From contig CAMLEM010000011.1 of NCBI GenBank assembly GCA_946479005.1, positions 1 through 13,877 on the forward strand: a stretch of 13,877 nucleotides of DNA, written 5' to 3'. Positions 1 through 6,480 of the stretch are shown one piece after another; the first letter of the stretch is position 1, and each line of letters begins with the position of its first letter. This DNA is from an uncultured Chitinophagaceae bacterium (GTDB lineage Bacteria > Bacteroidota > Bacteroidia > Chitinophagales > Chitinophagaceae). A model generated the notes under the pieces. The model was not told where the DNA came from. It made no database searches and saw nothing but the letters and a program-made list of their open reading frames with translations. A program made the position numbers and the translations under genes.

Positions 1-1214
1 GCCCCATTGCCACTTATTTCTGGGATTTCGGTGACGGCAACACCATCACCACCACCAACCCGAACGTTTATCATATTTACACCTCATTTGGGAACTACCT
101 GCCTAAAGTGATAATGGAAGATCCATCCGGCTGCATCATCCCCGTACAGGGTCCGGACACCATTTTCGTAATAGGGGCCAAGGCTAAGTTTGGACTAGAC
201 CGGGATACTTTCTGCGATTTCGGGACGGTCAATTTCATTGATTCCACAACGTTCAATGATCCGCTCGCTTCCTACAGCTGGGATTTCGGTGATGGGGGAA
301 CCTCATCTGATCCGGCTCCCAGTCATTTCTATGCTTCGCCGGGATTATACACGGTACAGCTGATCGTGAACACACAAATGGGCTGCCGTGATACGATGAC
401 AAAGACCGCGTTGGTGAGAGTGGTGGCGCGACCGGATATCGATATTGCGGGCGACACGGTGATCTGTGTGAATTCTTCCATCCTGCATTCGGGTGTATTC
501 AATGTGCCGGATACTTCACTGGTGACCTGGGAATGGAACTTTCCAAACGGAAATCAATCCACCCAGCAAAATCCACCGCAGCAATTTTATATTGTACCGG
601 GAATGTTCACCGTAACCTCAATGGCGATGAACTCCACAGGTTGCAGGGATACGACCATTCAGAATATCCTGGTGAATCCATTGCCGGTTGCCAATATCCA
701 GACGCCGCTTACCATTTATAATGGATCATCCATTACGATACCTGCCGCTTATTCGGCGAACACGATCTCCTGGAACTGGTACCCGGGTACGGGGCTGAGC
801 TGCACAAACTGTCCTACCCCCGTCGCAGATCCGAAATTCACCACCTTATACCAGGTGGAGTTCACAGATGATAATGGTTGTAAGAATTCATCCACGGTGG
901 AGGTGATCGTGCTTTGCAAGAATGCCAACGTGTTCGTACCAAATACATTCACACCAAACGGGGACGGTAACAATGATGTTTTCTATCCGCGGGGCCAGGG
1001 ATTGGAGAGGGTGAAAATGCTCCGCGTTTTCAATCGCTGGGGTGAAGTGGTGTTTGAGAAAAAAGAATTTCCCGTCAATGATGCCTCGGCCGGATGGAAC
1101 GGAACCTTCCGCGGGCACAGGGCCAAGGCCGACGTATATGTTTACCAGCTTGAAGTATTCTGTGAGAATGGGGATGTGATCAGTATCAAAGGAAATATCG
1201 CATTGGTGCTATAA
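1..1214 (+). CDS. PKD-repeat surface protein with T9SS type B sorting domain (3' end only)
   Basis: This is the C-terminal part of a large cell-surface protein; the open frame (codons from base 3) runs off the left edge, so the first ATG at 108 is internal and not the start. Three PKD-like modules are visible. One is cut by the edge, with FWDFGDG near bases 18-40. One centres on WDFGDGG (279-299). A more diverged one has WEWNFPNGN (528-554). A further Ig/PKD-like stretch follows (about 680-910), with a CTNC pair. The last ~95 residues (about 924-1211) are a gliding-motility-type C-terminal domain: VPNTFTPNGDGNND, then VFNRWGEVVFE and a GW-NGT-F segment, matching the T9SS type B signal. Such proteins are exported by T9SS and held on the outer surface. 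Ligand and total size cannot be known from this fragment. The PorP/SprF gene follows after 2 bases. Confidence 0.93.
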   Translation, partial: PIATYFWDFGDGNTITTTNPNVYHIYTSFGNYLPKVIMEDPSGCIIPVQGPDTIFVIGAKAKFGLDRDTFCDFGTVNFIDSTTFNDPLASYSWDFGDGGTSSDPAPSHFYASPGLYTVQLIVNTQMGCRDTMTKTALVRVVARPDIDIAGDTVICVNSSILHSGVFNVPDTSLVTWEWNFPNGNQSTQQNPPQQFYIVPGMFTVTSMAMNSTGCRDTTIQNILVNPLPVANIQTPLTIYNGSSITIPAAYSANTISWNWYPGTGLSCTNCPTPVADPKFTTLYQVEFTDDNGCKNSSTVEVIVLCKNANVFVPNTFTPNGDGNNDVFYPRGQGLERVKMLRVFNRWGEVVFEKKEFPVNDASAGWNGTFRGHRAKADVYVYQLEVFCENGDVISIKGNIALVL

Positions 1215-1216
1215 AA

Positions 1217-2230
1217 ATGATGTGTAGAAAGATCATATATAAATTTTTCTGGATTGGGCTGCTCTGGTCTTGTGGAGCATCGGCCCAGGACATTCATTTC
1301 TCGCAATTCTTCGAAGCCCCTCTTTGGAGAAACCCTTCCCTTGCCGGGATCTACACCGGCGACATCAGGGTACAGGCGGTCTATCGCGATCAGTGGAATA
1401 GCGTCACCGATGCTTACCGTACGGGTTCTGTCAATGCAGAAATGAAATTCCCAATAGGTAAGAGCGATGATTTCGTCAGCACTGGTTTGCAGGTATTATT
1501 TGACAAGGCCGGCACGATCGGGTGGACGACCGCGCACGTACTTCCTGCATTCAATTATCATAAATCTCTCAGCTCATCACAGAACCGCTACCTGTCGCTG
1601 GGAGTAATGGGTGGCTGGGTACAAAGAAGATTCGATCCGTCGAAGATGACGACGAATAATACATTTAATAACGGGGGAATCGGACCGGGGGAAAACATTC
1701 CTTCCAGCCAGTTCAGCTATTTGGATGGCAGCGTGGGGCTGAGCTACAATTCCAATCTCGGGCCTGATCCCGAAAATAATTTCTTCCTCGGGGGAGCTTA
1801 TCATCATTTCAACCGGCCGAAAGGATCTTTTTACCGCAATGCGGATATAGAGCTTGAACCTAAATGGGTCTTCTCTGCCGGGTTCAAATTCGGGGTGACC
1901 GACTATTCATACATCACGATCCAGGGTGACCAGTCATTCCAGGGAGGTTTCCAGGAAACCGTGGCCGGTGCGATGTACGGGCTAAAGATCGGGGAAGATA
2001 TAGAGAAACCCGATTATGTGATACACGCCGGCGCCTTCCTTCGCTGGAATGATGCACTGATTCCTGCGCTCAAACTGGATTACAATCCTTTCTCCCTCAC
2101 TTTAAGCTATGATGTGAATATCTCGAAGCTGAAACCTTCCAGCTATGGCCGGGGAGGTTTTGAACTCTCCGTTTCCTACACCGGGTTCAGGAAAGAACAA
2201 AGGGATTACCTGCTTTGTCCGCGGTTCTAG
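1217..2230 (+). CDS. PorP/SprF family type IX secretion system membrane protein
   Basis: A 337-residue exported protein of the PorP/SprF family, predicted outer-membrane beta-barrel. A signal peptide covers about residues 1-23 (basic MCRKIIYK, a hydrophobic run, then ASA before Q24). The mature N-terminus has the family signature: QDIHFSQFF, then APLWRNPSLAG, then YRDQW at about 56-60. Alternating aromatic and polar strands fill the rest, and the protein ends in RF, as many outer-membrane barrels do. Two adjacent ATG codons (1217 and 1220) could each be the start. It lies 2 bases after a type B T9SS substrate. In Flavobacterium johnsoniae, SprF sits beside SprB and is needed for SprB to reach the surface. 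By analogy this protein probably serves the upstream PKD protein; that pairing is inference from position. Confidence 0.93.
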   Translation: MMCRKIIYKFFWIGLLWSCGASAQDIHFSQFFEAPLWRNPSLAGIYTGDIRVQAVYRDQWNSVTDAYRTGSVNAEMKFPIGKSDDFVSTGLQVLFDKAGTIGWTTAHVLPAFNYHKSLSSSQNRYLSLGVMGGWVQRRFDPSKMTTNNTFNNGGIGPGENIPSSQFSYLDGSVGLSYNSNLGPDPENNFFLGGAYHHFNRPKGSFYRNADIELEPKWVFSAGFKFGVTDYSYITIQGDQSFQGGFQETVAGAMYGLKIGEDIEKPDYVIHAGAFLRWNDALIPALKLDYNPFSLTLSYDVNISKLKPSSYGRGGFELSVSYTGFRKEQRDYLLCPRF

Positions 2231-2236
2231 ACAAGG

Positions 2237-2845
2237 TCAGCGATCCTCCGCATTACTTATGCGGAACAGCAGGGCCGCAAGGGCTCCTCCGCCAAAACAC
2301 CCGAGAAAATATTTCCAGATATCAGCCCACTCAAATATCCCGGCAGCGGTGGCGCCGACTGCGACCGCAGGGTTGAATGCCCCTCCTGAAAATTTCCCCA
2401 GTCCTGCTGCGCAGGCAAAAACAGTAAAGCCGATGGCCAGGCCGTAGAAGTGGTTACCTACCGTTCCTTTTGCCGTGGCTACATTCAATACAACATAAGC
2501 AAGGGCAGTGGTGCCCAGCAATTCCGCAATGATAAGTGCAGGTACATTCTCAAAACTTACCACCTCCGGCGTTTCGTTATCGAGGAAGATCAATTTATGG
2601 ATAAGCATCGCTGTCAACGCGCCCGCTACCTGTACCAACATATACCCAACCGCTTCAGCTGGCGTTATGCGGCCTCTTAACCAAACAGCCAGGGTGACGG
2701 CCGGGTTATAGTGAGCCCCGGAGATATGGCCGCCCGCATACACCATCACGACCAAAATGGCACCGATCGCTAACGCCTCTCCCGCGGTCAATATGATCAA
2801 CATCAGGAAAAATGTTCCGAGATACTCGGTAAGATACTTTCTCAT
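2237..2845 (-). CDS. Aquaporin / MIP family channel with atypical selectivity filter
   Basis: A 202-residue inner-membrane channel of the major intrinsic protein family, short for the family (usually about 230-280). Both pore motifs are present: HYNPAVT at 45-51 and FNPAVAV at 157-163, each following a GG- or SG-rich stretch and embedded in about six hydrophobic segments. The second motif reads NPAV, where AqpZ and GlpF have NPAR, so the conserved filter arginine is replaced by V161. By spacing from the motifs, the other filter positions should be near I27, A146 and G155, giving a small, apolar constriction. From memory this resembles plant TIP1 channels (His/Ile/Ala/Val) more than bacterial AqpZ. 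Substrate is therefore uncertain: water, ammonia, peroxide or small neutral solutes are all possible. It converges on the PorP/SprF gene with a 6-base gap. I saw no clear promoter. Confidence 0.93.
   Translation of the reverse strand: MRKYLTEYLGTFFLMLIILTAGEALAIGAILVVMVYAGGHISGAHYNPAVTLAVWLRGRITPAEAVGYMLVQVAGALTAMLIHKLIFLDNETPEVVSFENVPALIIAELLGTTALAYVVLNVATAKGTVGNHFYGLAIGFTVFACAAGLGKFSGGAFNPAVAVGATAAGIFEWADIWKYFLGCFGGGALAALLFRISNAEDR
2247..2265. terminator. Possible bidirectional hairpin at a convergent gene junction
   Basis: A perfect 7-bp inverted repeat, TCCGCAT (2247-2253) and ATGCGGA (2259-2265), with loop TACTT. It begins 16 bases after the PorP/SprF stop on the plus strand and lies in the last codons of the aquaporin gene on the minus strand. 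No T-run follows on either strand, so it is not a canonical intrinsic terminator. It could stabilise 3' ends or mark termination by another route. The overlap with coding sequence means it may be chance. Confidence 0.25.
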
Positions 2846-3120
2846 AATGCAGGTTTTAAATTCGTTTTATTCTTTACTTGTTTGAAGATAGTCCTTGCTT
2901 GCACACGAGCTACCTGATTTTATTCACCGTCGAAGGCAAAATGAACGTCATTTCCCAGCCGGGGAGCGGTGTCGCGGTTTATCAAAACCTTAAGTTAAAT
3001 ACCCCCGGAAAACAGCTTTTAAGGCAATGATTTACAACTACATATAATTTCGGGTATTTTTACGTTGCCGGTAAAAAAAATTCGGCCTATTTTTAGAATA
3101 ATAAAAGTAAATTTGGTTCG
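2846..3120. other. Divergent intergenic region, 275 bases
   Basis: This spacer separates the aquaporin (minus) from the small T9SS protein (plus). Its right end is AT-rich and carries a -7 box (3108-3115). Elsewhere I see a weak inverted repeat, CCTTAA (2988-2993) and TTAAGG (3019-3024), with a 25-base loop, and a 29-codon ATG frame (2941-3030) without supporting features. No perfect TAnnTTTG was seen on the minus strand for the aquaporin gene, and no tRNA-like or other structured RNA was recognised. Confidence 0.6.
3108..3115 (+). promoter_or_regulatory. Candidate Bacteroidota -7 promoter box (TAAATTTG)
   Basis: TAAATTTG matches the Bacteroidota -7 consensus TAnnTTTG at every fixed position. 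It ends 5 bases before the TTG start at 3121, so the transcript would begin at or very near the start codon. No TTTG -33 element lies at the expected 17-23 base spacing; the nearest TTG (3065-3067) is too far upstream. A single 8-base match in AT-rich DNA can be chance. Confidence 0.4.
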
Positions 3121-3456
3121 TTGAGAAGACTTTTACCCATACTGTTCATTATTCTGTTGACAACCATTCATTCGCAGGCGCAAACCTCCAGGGGTCCCGG
3201 GCCTGAGGGTGACAGGATCGTTAAATTGTATCCAAACCCGGCTACAACCTATGTCACCTTTGAATTGTCAGGATCAGAACGGGGCTATTCCATCCAGGTA
3301 TATAGCTTCCTGGGTAAGAAGATGACCGAACGCCAGAACATCTCCCAAAAAACAACGCTGGATCTTAATGAATTCAATCGTGGTCTTTATATGTACCACC
3401 TTTTGGATGCATCCGGTAAGATCGTCGAATCTGGTAAATTCCAGGTAACGAAATAA
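3121..3456 (+). CDS. Minimal secreted protein: signal peptide plus T9SS type A sorting domain
   Basis: A 111-residue protein. Residues 1-20 form a signal peptide (RR, hydrophobic LLPILFIILL, then HSQA before Q21). A short linker follows (TSRGPGPEGDR), and residues 33-111 are a T9SS type A C-terminal domain: LYPNPATTYV at 36-45, the IQVYSFLGKKM strand, L-DLNEFNRGLYMYHL, and a final SGKFQV strand. There is no room for an enzymatic or binding module, so nearly the whole mature protein is a sorting signal. It would be exported by Sec, then by T9SS, and possibly anchored by its C-terminus. The start is TTG at 3121: no ATG lies in frame before the upstream stop at 3094-3096, and the next Met would remove the signal peptide. 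It converges on the methyltransferase gene with a 24-base gap. Function is unknown. Confidence 0.85.
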   Translation: MRRLLPILFIILLTTIHSQAQTSRGPGPEGDRIVKLYPNPATTYVTFELSGSERGYSIQVYSFLGKKMTERQNISQKTTLDLNEFNRGLYMYHLLDASGKIVESGKFQVTK

Positions 3457-3480
3457 TTTTTCCCTTTTTTGGTGGCTCTC

Positions 3481-4653
3481 TTATTGCACCTCGATGATGA
3501 GGAATTTCAGGTATTGCGTATTCTCCAGGTTCCAGACCACAGGATGGTCGGCTGATTGTGTTTGAAAGCTGACCTGCCTGATCTTTCGCCGGGCATCCCT
3601 GGCTGCCATTTCAATGATCTGCAGGAATAGTTCAGGTTTCACGAGACTGGTACAGGAAGAGGTTACCAGGAATCCCCCGGGCCGCACCAATTTCATTCCC
3701 CGCAGGTTGATCTCTTTATACCCGGTGATCGCTTTTTCAATGTTTGCACGGCTTTTTGTAAAGGCGGGTGGATCCAGCATCACCACGTCATAGTTCTTCC
3801 CCTCCTTTCCCCATTGCTTCAGTACATCAAAGGCATTGGCTTCCTCAAACCTGCAAATTTTTTCCAGCCCGTTCAGGCGGGCATTCTCATTGGCCTGCTG
3901 CACGGCCGAGGCCGATATATCCAGGCCCAATACCGAGCGTGCACCATAACCCGCTGCGTGGATCTCGAAAGTGCCCGTGTATGTGAAGGCTCCCAATACT
4001 TCCGCGCCATTCACAATATTCCTGATGGCCCTGCGGTTATCCTGCTGATCGAGGAAGTAGCCGGTTTTTTGCCCATTCTCAATATCTACAAGAAACCTGA
4101 AACCATTTTCATTGATGATCACCTTCGTGTCAAAGGGTTCGCTGAGAAAACCCTTTTTAAGCGGAAGCCCTTCAAGTTCCCTCACTGGAACATCATTCCG
4201 TTCGTAGATTCCGCGCGGGGAAAAGATTTTTTCCAGTGCACGAACGATGGAGGGCTTCCACTTATCAATGCCCAGAGCAAGCGTCTGGATCACCAGGTGC
4301 TCATTGAATTTATCGATGATAAGTTGCGGTAACGAATCGGCTTCCCCGAAGACCAGCCTGCAATTCTCCGTATAACCAAGTTTCCGGCGATATTCCCAGC
4401 ACGCTGAAAGTCTCCTGAGGAAAAACGCATCATTGATCTCCTCCTTTTTATCGCGGGTGAGGATCCTGAGCACGATCTGTGAAGCCGGATTCAGGTAACC
4501 CCGGCCGATGAACTTCTCGTCGTGTGTATAAACATCAGCGATGTCGCCGGCGGCCAGCTCCTCATCCATCTTATCTACCTCGTTCCCAAAAACCCAGGGA
4601 TGGCCCATTGGCACCCGCTGCGCGATCTTCCTTTTCAATACCAGCTTCTTCAT
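3481..4653 (-). CDS. RlmI-like 23S rRNA (cytosine-C5) methyltransferase, class I SAM-dependent
   Basis: A 390-residue cytoplasmic RNA methyltransferase of the RlmI/YccW family. An N-terminal PUA-like RNA-binding domain covers about residues 1-75, including RVPMGHPWVFGNEV. A middle domain contains the family-typical GQKTGYFLDQQDNR (194-207). The Rossmann methyltransferase domain has motif I FTYTGTFEIHAA (223-234), an acidic LGLDIS (242-247), and motif IV DPPAFTKSR (294-302). The TSSCTS segment (331-336) supplies the likely catalytic cysteine, and the end has SADHPV and YLKFLI. An ATG 13 codons upstream (4692) is open in frame, but MKKLVLKRKI at 4653 matches the usual family N-terminus. That start also leaves a 94-base space to divergent grpE containing a good promoter candidate. 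E. coli RlmI makes m5C1962 in 23S rRNA; the exact target here is inferred. Confidence 0.9.
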   Translation of the reverse strand: MKKLVLKRKIAQRVPMGHPWVFGNEVDKMDEELAAGDIADVYTHDEKFIGRGYLNPASQIVLRILTRDKKEEINDAFFLRRLSACWEYRRKLGYTENCRLVFGEADSLPQLIIDKFNEHLVIQTLALGIDKWKPSIVRALEKIFSPRGIYERNDVPVRELEGLPLKKGFLSEPFDTKVIINENGFRFLVDIENGQKTGYFLDQQDNRRAIRNIVNGAEVLGAFTYTGTFEIHAAGYGARSVLGLDISASAVQQANENARLNGLEKICRFEEANAFDVLKQWGKEGKNYDVVMLDPPAFTKSRANIEKAITGYKEINLRGMKLVRPGGFLVTSSCTSLVKPELFLQIIEMAARDARRKIRQVSFQTQSADHPVVWNLENTQYLKFLIIEVQ

Positions 4654-4659
4654 TATGAA

Positions 4660-4693
4660 CGAAGATAGAGCAGCACCGTCATTTTGTCCCAAA
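4660..4693 (-). promoter_or_regulatory. Candidate promoter of the RlmI-like gene
   Basis: On the minus strand, TTTG (4693-4690) is followed after 22 bases by TATCTTCG (4667-4660). This is a -33/-7 pair with one mismatch to TAnnTTTG and spacing inside the Bacteroidota range. The -7 box ends 6 bases before the ATG at 4653, giving a very short or absent leader. It supports the 4653 start over the one at 4692, which would lie upstream of this promoter's transcription start. Confidence 0.4.
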
Positions 4694-4700
4694 ACCCCGG

Positions 4701-4730
4701 TTGGCAGTATTATTGACTATCGTACCTTTG
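4701..4730 (+). promoter_or_regulatory. Candidate promoter of grpE-dnaJ
   Basis: TTG (4701-4703) and TACCTTTG (4723-4730) are separated by 19 bases, fitting the Bacteroidota -33/-7 arrangement with a perfect -7 box. The box ends 17 bases before the grpE ATG, leaving a short leader of about 10 bases. No CIRCE-like inverted repeat was seen, so HrcA control is not supported here. The -33 element lies only 7 bases from that of the divergent methyltransferase promoter candidate. Confidence 0.6.
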
Positions 4731-4747
4731 CAGACAATTTGTAAAAA

Positions 4748-5311
4748 ATGGCAGAAAAAGACTTTGAAAAAGCGTCAGAAAATGAGCTGGATGGGATGGA
4801 ACTCAATACCGATGAAAACATCAGCGGTACCAGCCATTTGAATGAACCAGTGGAAGAAGAGTCGGAAGTGGAAAAACTCAAGGAAGAGCTGGAAGCCACA
4901 AAAGACAAATACCTGAGGAAGGTGGCGGAATTTGACAATTCCAGGCGCCGCCATTCCAAAGAGTTAAGAGAGATCATACAAACAGCGAGTAAGGATACCA
5001 TCCGGGAACTGTTAGAAGTGCTTGATGATTTCGAGCGGGCACAAAAACAAATGGAAGCCTCCGAAGACATTGTTGCGCTGAAGGAAGGACAGACCCTCAT
5101 CTTTAATAAGCTTCGTACCATTCTGCAATCACGCGGCCTCAAGCCAATGGACGCCCTGAACCAGGAGTTTAACCCTGACCTGCACGAGGCTGTTTCGGAG
5201 ATCCCGGCACCTGATGAAAAAATGAAAGGTAAAGTGGTTGACGAACTGGTAAAGGGATATTATCTAAATGATCATATCATCCGCCACGCCAAGGTGGTGG
5301 TAGGGAAATAA
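4748..5311 (+). CDS. grpE: GrpE, nucleotide exchange factor of DnaK
   Basis: A 187-residue cytoplasmic protein that releases ADP from DnaK. The N-terminal ~38 residues are acidic and low in complexity. A long coiled coil follows (about 38-85, [25 protein letters not shown]), with the family [12 protein letters not shown] segment at 61-72. Next come a helical linker (DDFERAQKQ, 93-101) and the C-terminal beta domain, with the GrpE signature around [10 protein letters not shown] (141-150) and [23 protein letters not shown]. Length is normal. ATG at 4748 follows an A-run with no clear Shine-Dalgarno, as is usual in Bacteroidota. dnaJ starts 5 bases after the stop, so the two co-chaperones are made together; dnaK is not in the window. 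Confidence 0.98.
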   Translation: MAEKDFEKASENELDGMELNTDENISGTSHLNEPVEEESEVEKLKEELEATKDKYLRKVAEFDNSRRRHSKELREIIQTASKDTIRELLEVLDDFERAQKQMEASEDIVALKEGQTLIFNKLRTILQSRGLKPMDALNQEFNPDLHEAVSEIPAPDEKMKGKVVDELVKGYYLNDHIIRHAKVVVGK

Positions 5312-5316
5312 TCACG

Positions 5317-6477
5317 ATGTCGAAAAGAGATTACTACGAAATACTGGGTGTGGGCAAAGGCTCATCAGCCGATGAGATCAAAAAGGCTTATCGGAAGGTG
5401 GCTATGCAGTATCATCCCGACCGGAACCCGGGCGATAAGGCGGCAGAAGAAAAATTCAAAGAAGCTGCTGAAGCCTATGAAGTGCTCAGCGATGCCGATA
5501 AGAAAGCGCAGTACGACCGTTATGGCCACGCAGGCGTCAGTGGCAATGGCCGTGGCTTCGGCGGTGGAGGCGGTATGAATATGGAAGATATCTTCAGCCA
5601 GTTTGGAGATATTTTCGGAGAGGATATTTTCGGCGGATTCTTTGGAGGACAACAACGGGGACGCGGCGGACAGAGAAGCAGGGGCGTGCGGGGCAGCAAT
5701 CTTCGGGTCAAGCTGAAACTCACTTATGAAGAGATCGCCAAAGGAGTTACGAAGAACATCAAGGTAAAAAAATATGTGGGCTGCTCCACCTGCGGTGGCA
5801 GTGGCGCAAAAGACAAGGGTAGTGTGCAAACCTGCCAGACCTGCGGCGGAAGCGGGCAGGTGAGAAAAGTGCAGCAAACTTTCCTCGGCCAGATGCAAAC
5901 GGTAACCACCTGCCCATCCTGCAATGGCGAAGGGTCAACCATCACCGCCAAATGCAGCACTTGTAAAGGCGATGGAAGAATTTATGGTGAGGAGACGGTT
6001 AGCATCGAGATCCCGGCCGGTGTACAGGAAGGAATGCAGCTCAATATCGGGGGGAAGGGTAATGCCGGTGAAAGAGGAGGAATGCCTGGTGATCTCATCA
6101 TTCTCATCGAGGAGGAAGCACACAAGGAATTACACCGGGAAGGCCTGAACGTTGCCTATGAACTGCATCTCTCCTTCACCGACGCTGTTTTCGGAGTACA
6201 GGTGGAAGTTCCCACGATCGACGGAAAAGCGAAGATCAAGATCCCTGCGGGCACGCAAAGCGGGAAGATCTTCCGGCTGAAAGGAAAAGGCTTCCCGGCA
6301 GTGAACTCTTATGAAAAAGGGGATCAGCTGATCCACGTGAACATCTGGACACCCCAGCATCTCAGCGCTGAAGAAAGATCTACCCTGGAAAAACTGGCCA
6401 GCTCGCCCAATTTCAAGCCGCACCCCGACAAGAATGAGAAGAATTTCTTCGATAAGATCCGGGAGATCTTTTCCTGA
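5317..6477 (+). CDS. dnaJ: DnaJ (Hsp40) molecular chaperone
   Basis: A complete 386-residue class A J-protein that delivers substrates to DnaK and stimulates its ATPase. The J domain (1-70) contains HPD at 33-35. A glycine/phenylalanine-rich region spans about 74-125. Four zinc-binding CxxCxGxG repeats have cysteines at 156/159, 173/176, 199/202 and 213/216, so both zinc sites are intact. The substrate-binding beta domains follow, including [11 protein letters not shown] (232-242) and [17 protein letters not shown] (309-325), then a C-terminal dimerisation segment ending [10 protein letters not shown]. It is second in the operon after grpE (5-base gap). It converges on the VWA gene with a 3-base gap. 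Nothing unusual is seen. Confidence 0.98.
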   Translation: MSKRDYYEILGVGKGSSADEIKKAYRKVAMQYHPDRNPGDKAAEEKFKEAAEAYEVLSDADKKAQYDRYGHAGVSGNGRGFGGGGGMNMEDIFSQFGDIFGEDIFGGFFGGQQRGRGGQRSRGVRGSNLRVKLKLTYEEIAKGVTKNIKVKKYVGCSTCGGSGAKDKGSVQTCQTCGGSGQVRKVQQTFLGQMQTVTTCPSCNGEGSTITAKCSTCKGDGRIYGEETVSIEIPAGVQEGMQLNIGGKGNAGERGGMPGDLIILIEEEAHKELHREGLNVAYELHLSFTDAVFGVQVEVPTIDGKAKIKIPAGTQSGKIFRLKGKGFPAVNSYEKGDQLIHVNIWTPQHLSAEERSTLEKLASSPNFKPHPDKNEKNFFDKIREIFS

Positions 6478-6480
6478 GGT

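Noticed and set aside
2941..3030. A 29-codon ATG reading frame in the 2846-3120 intergenic region
   Set aside because: It has no promoter box, no ribosome-binding signal and no recognisable signal peptide or motif; length is within chance expectation.
3457..3480. T-rich tract after the small T9SS gene as a terminator
   Set aside because: No convincing GC-rich hairpin precedes the T-runs; only a weak AAATT/AATTT pairing with a long loop can be drawn.
3814..4332. A 172-codon plus-strand frame inside the methyltransferase gene
   Set aside because: It is antisense to a complete, motif-rich gene and its translation has no domain-like pattern.
4654..4692. The upstream ATG at 4692 as the start of the RlmI-like gene
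   Set aside because: The added 13 residues (MGQNDGAALSSFI) do not fit the family N-terminus, and this ATG lies upstream of the promoter candidate at 4660-4693.
4717..5142. A 141-codon serine-rich frame antisense to grpE
   Set aside because: It is the complement of grpE's charged, repetitive coiled-coil codons; composition is low-complexity and there is no independent coding signal.
6454..6472. Stem AAGATC-CGGGA-GATCTT followed by TT at the dnaJ 3' end, as an intrinsic terminator
   Set aside because: The stem is 6 bp and AT-rich, it lies inside the last dnaJ codons, and the T-run is too short; it is likely codon-driven.
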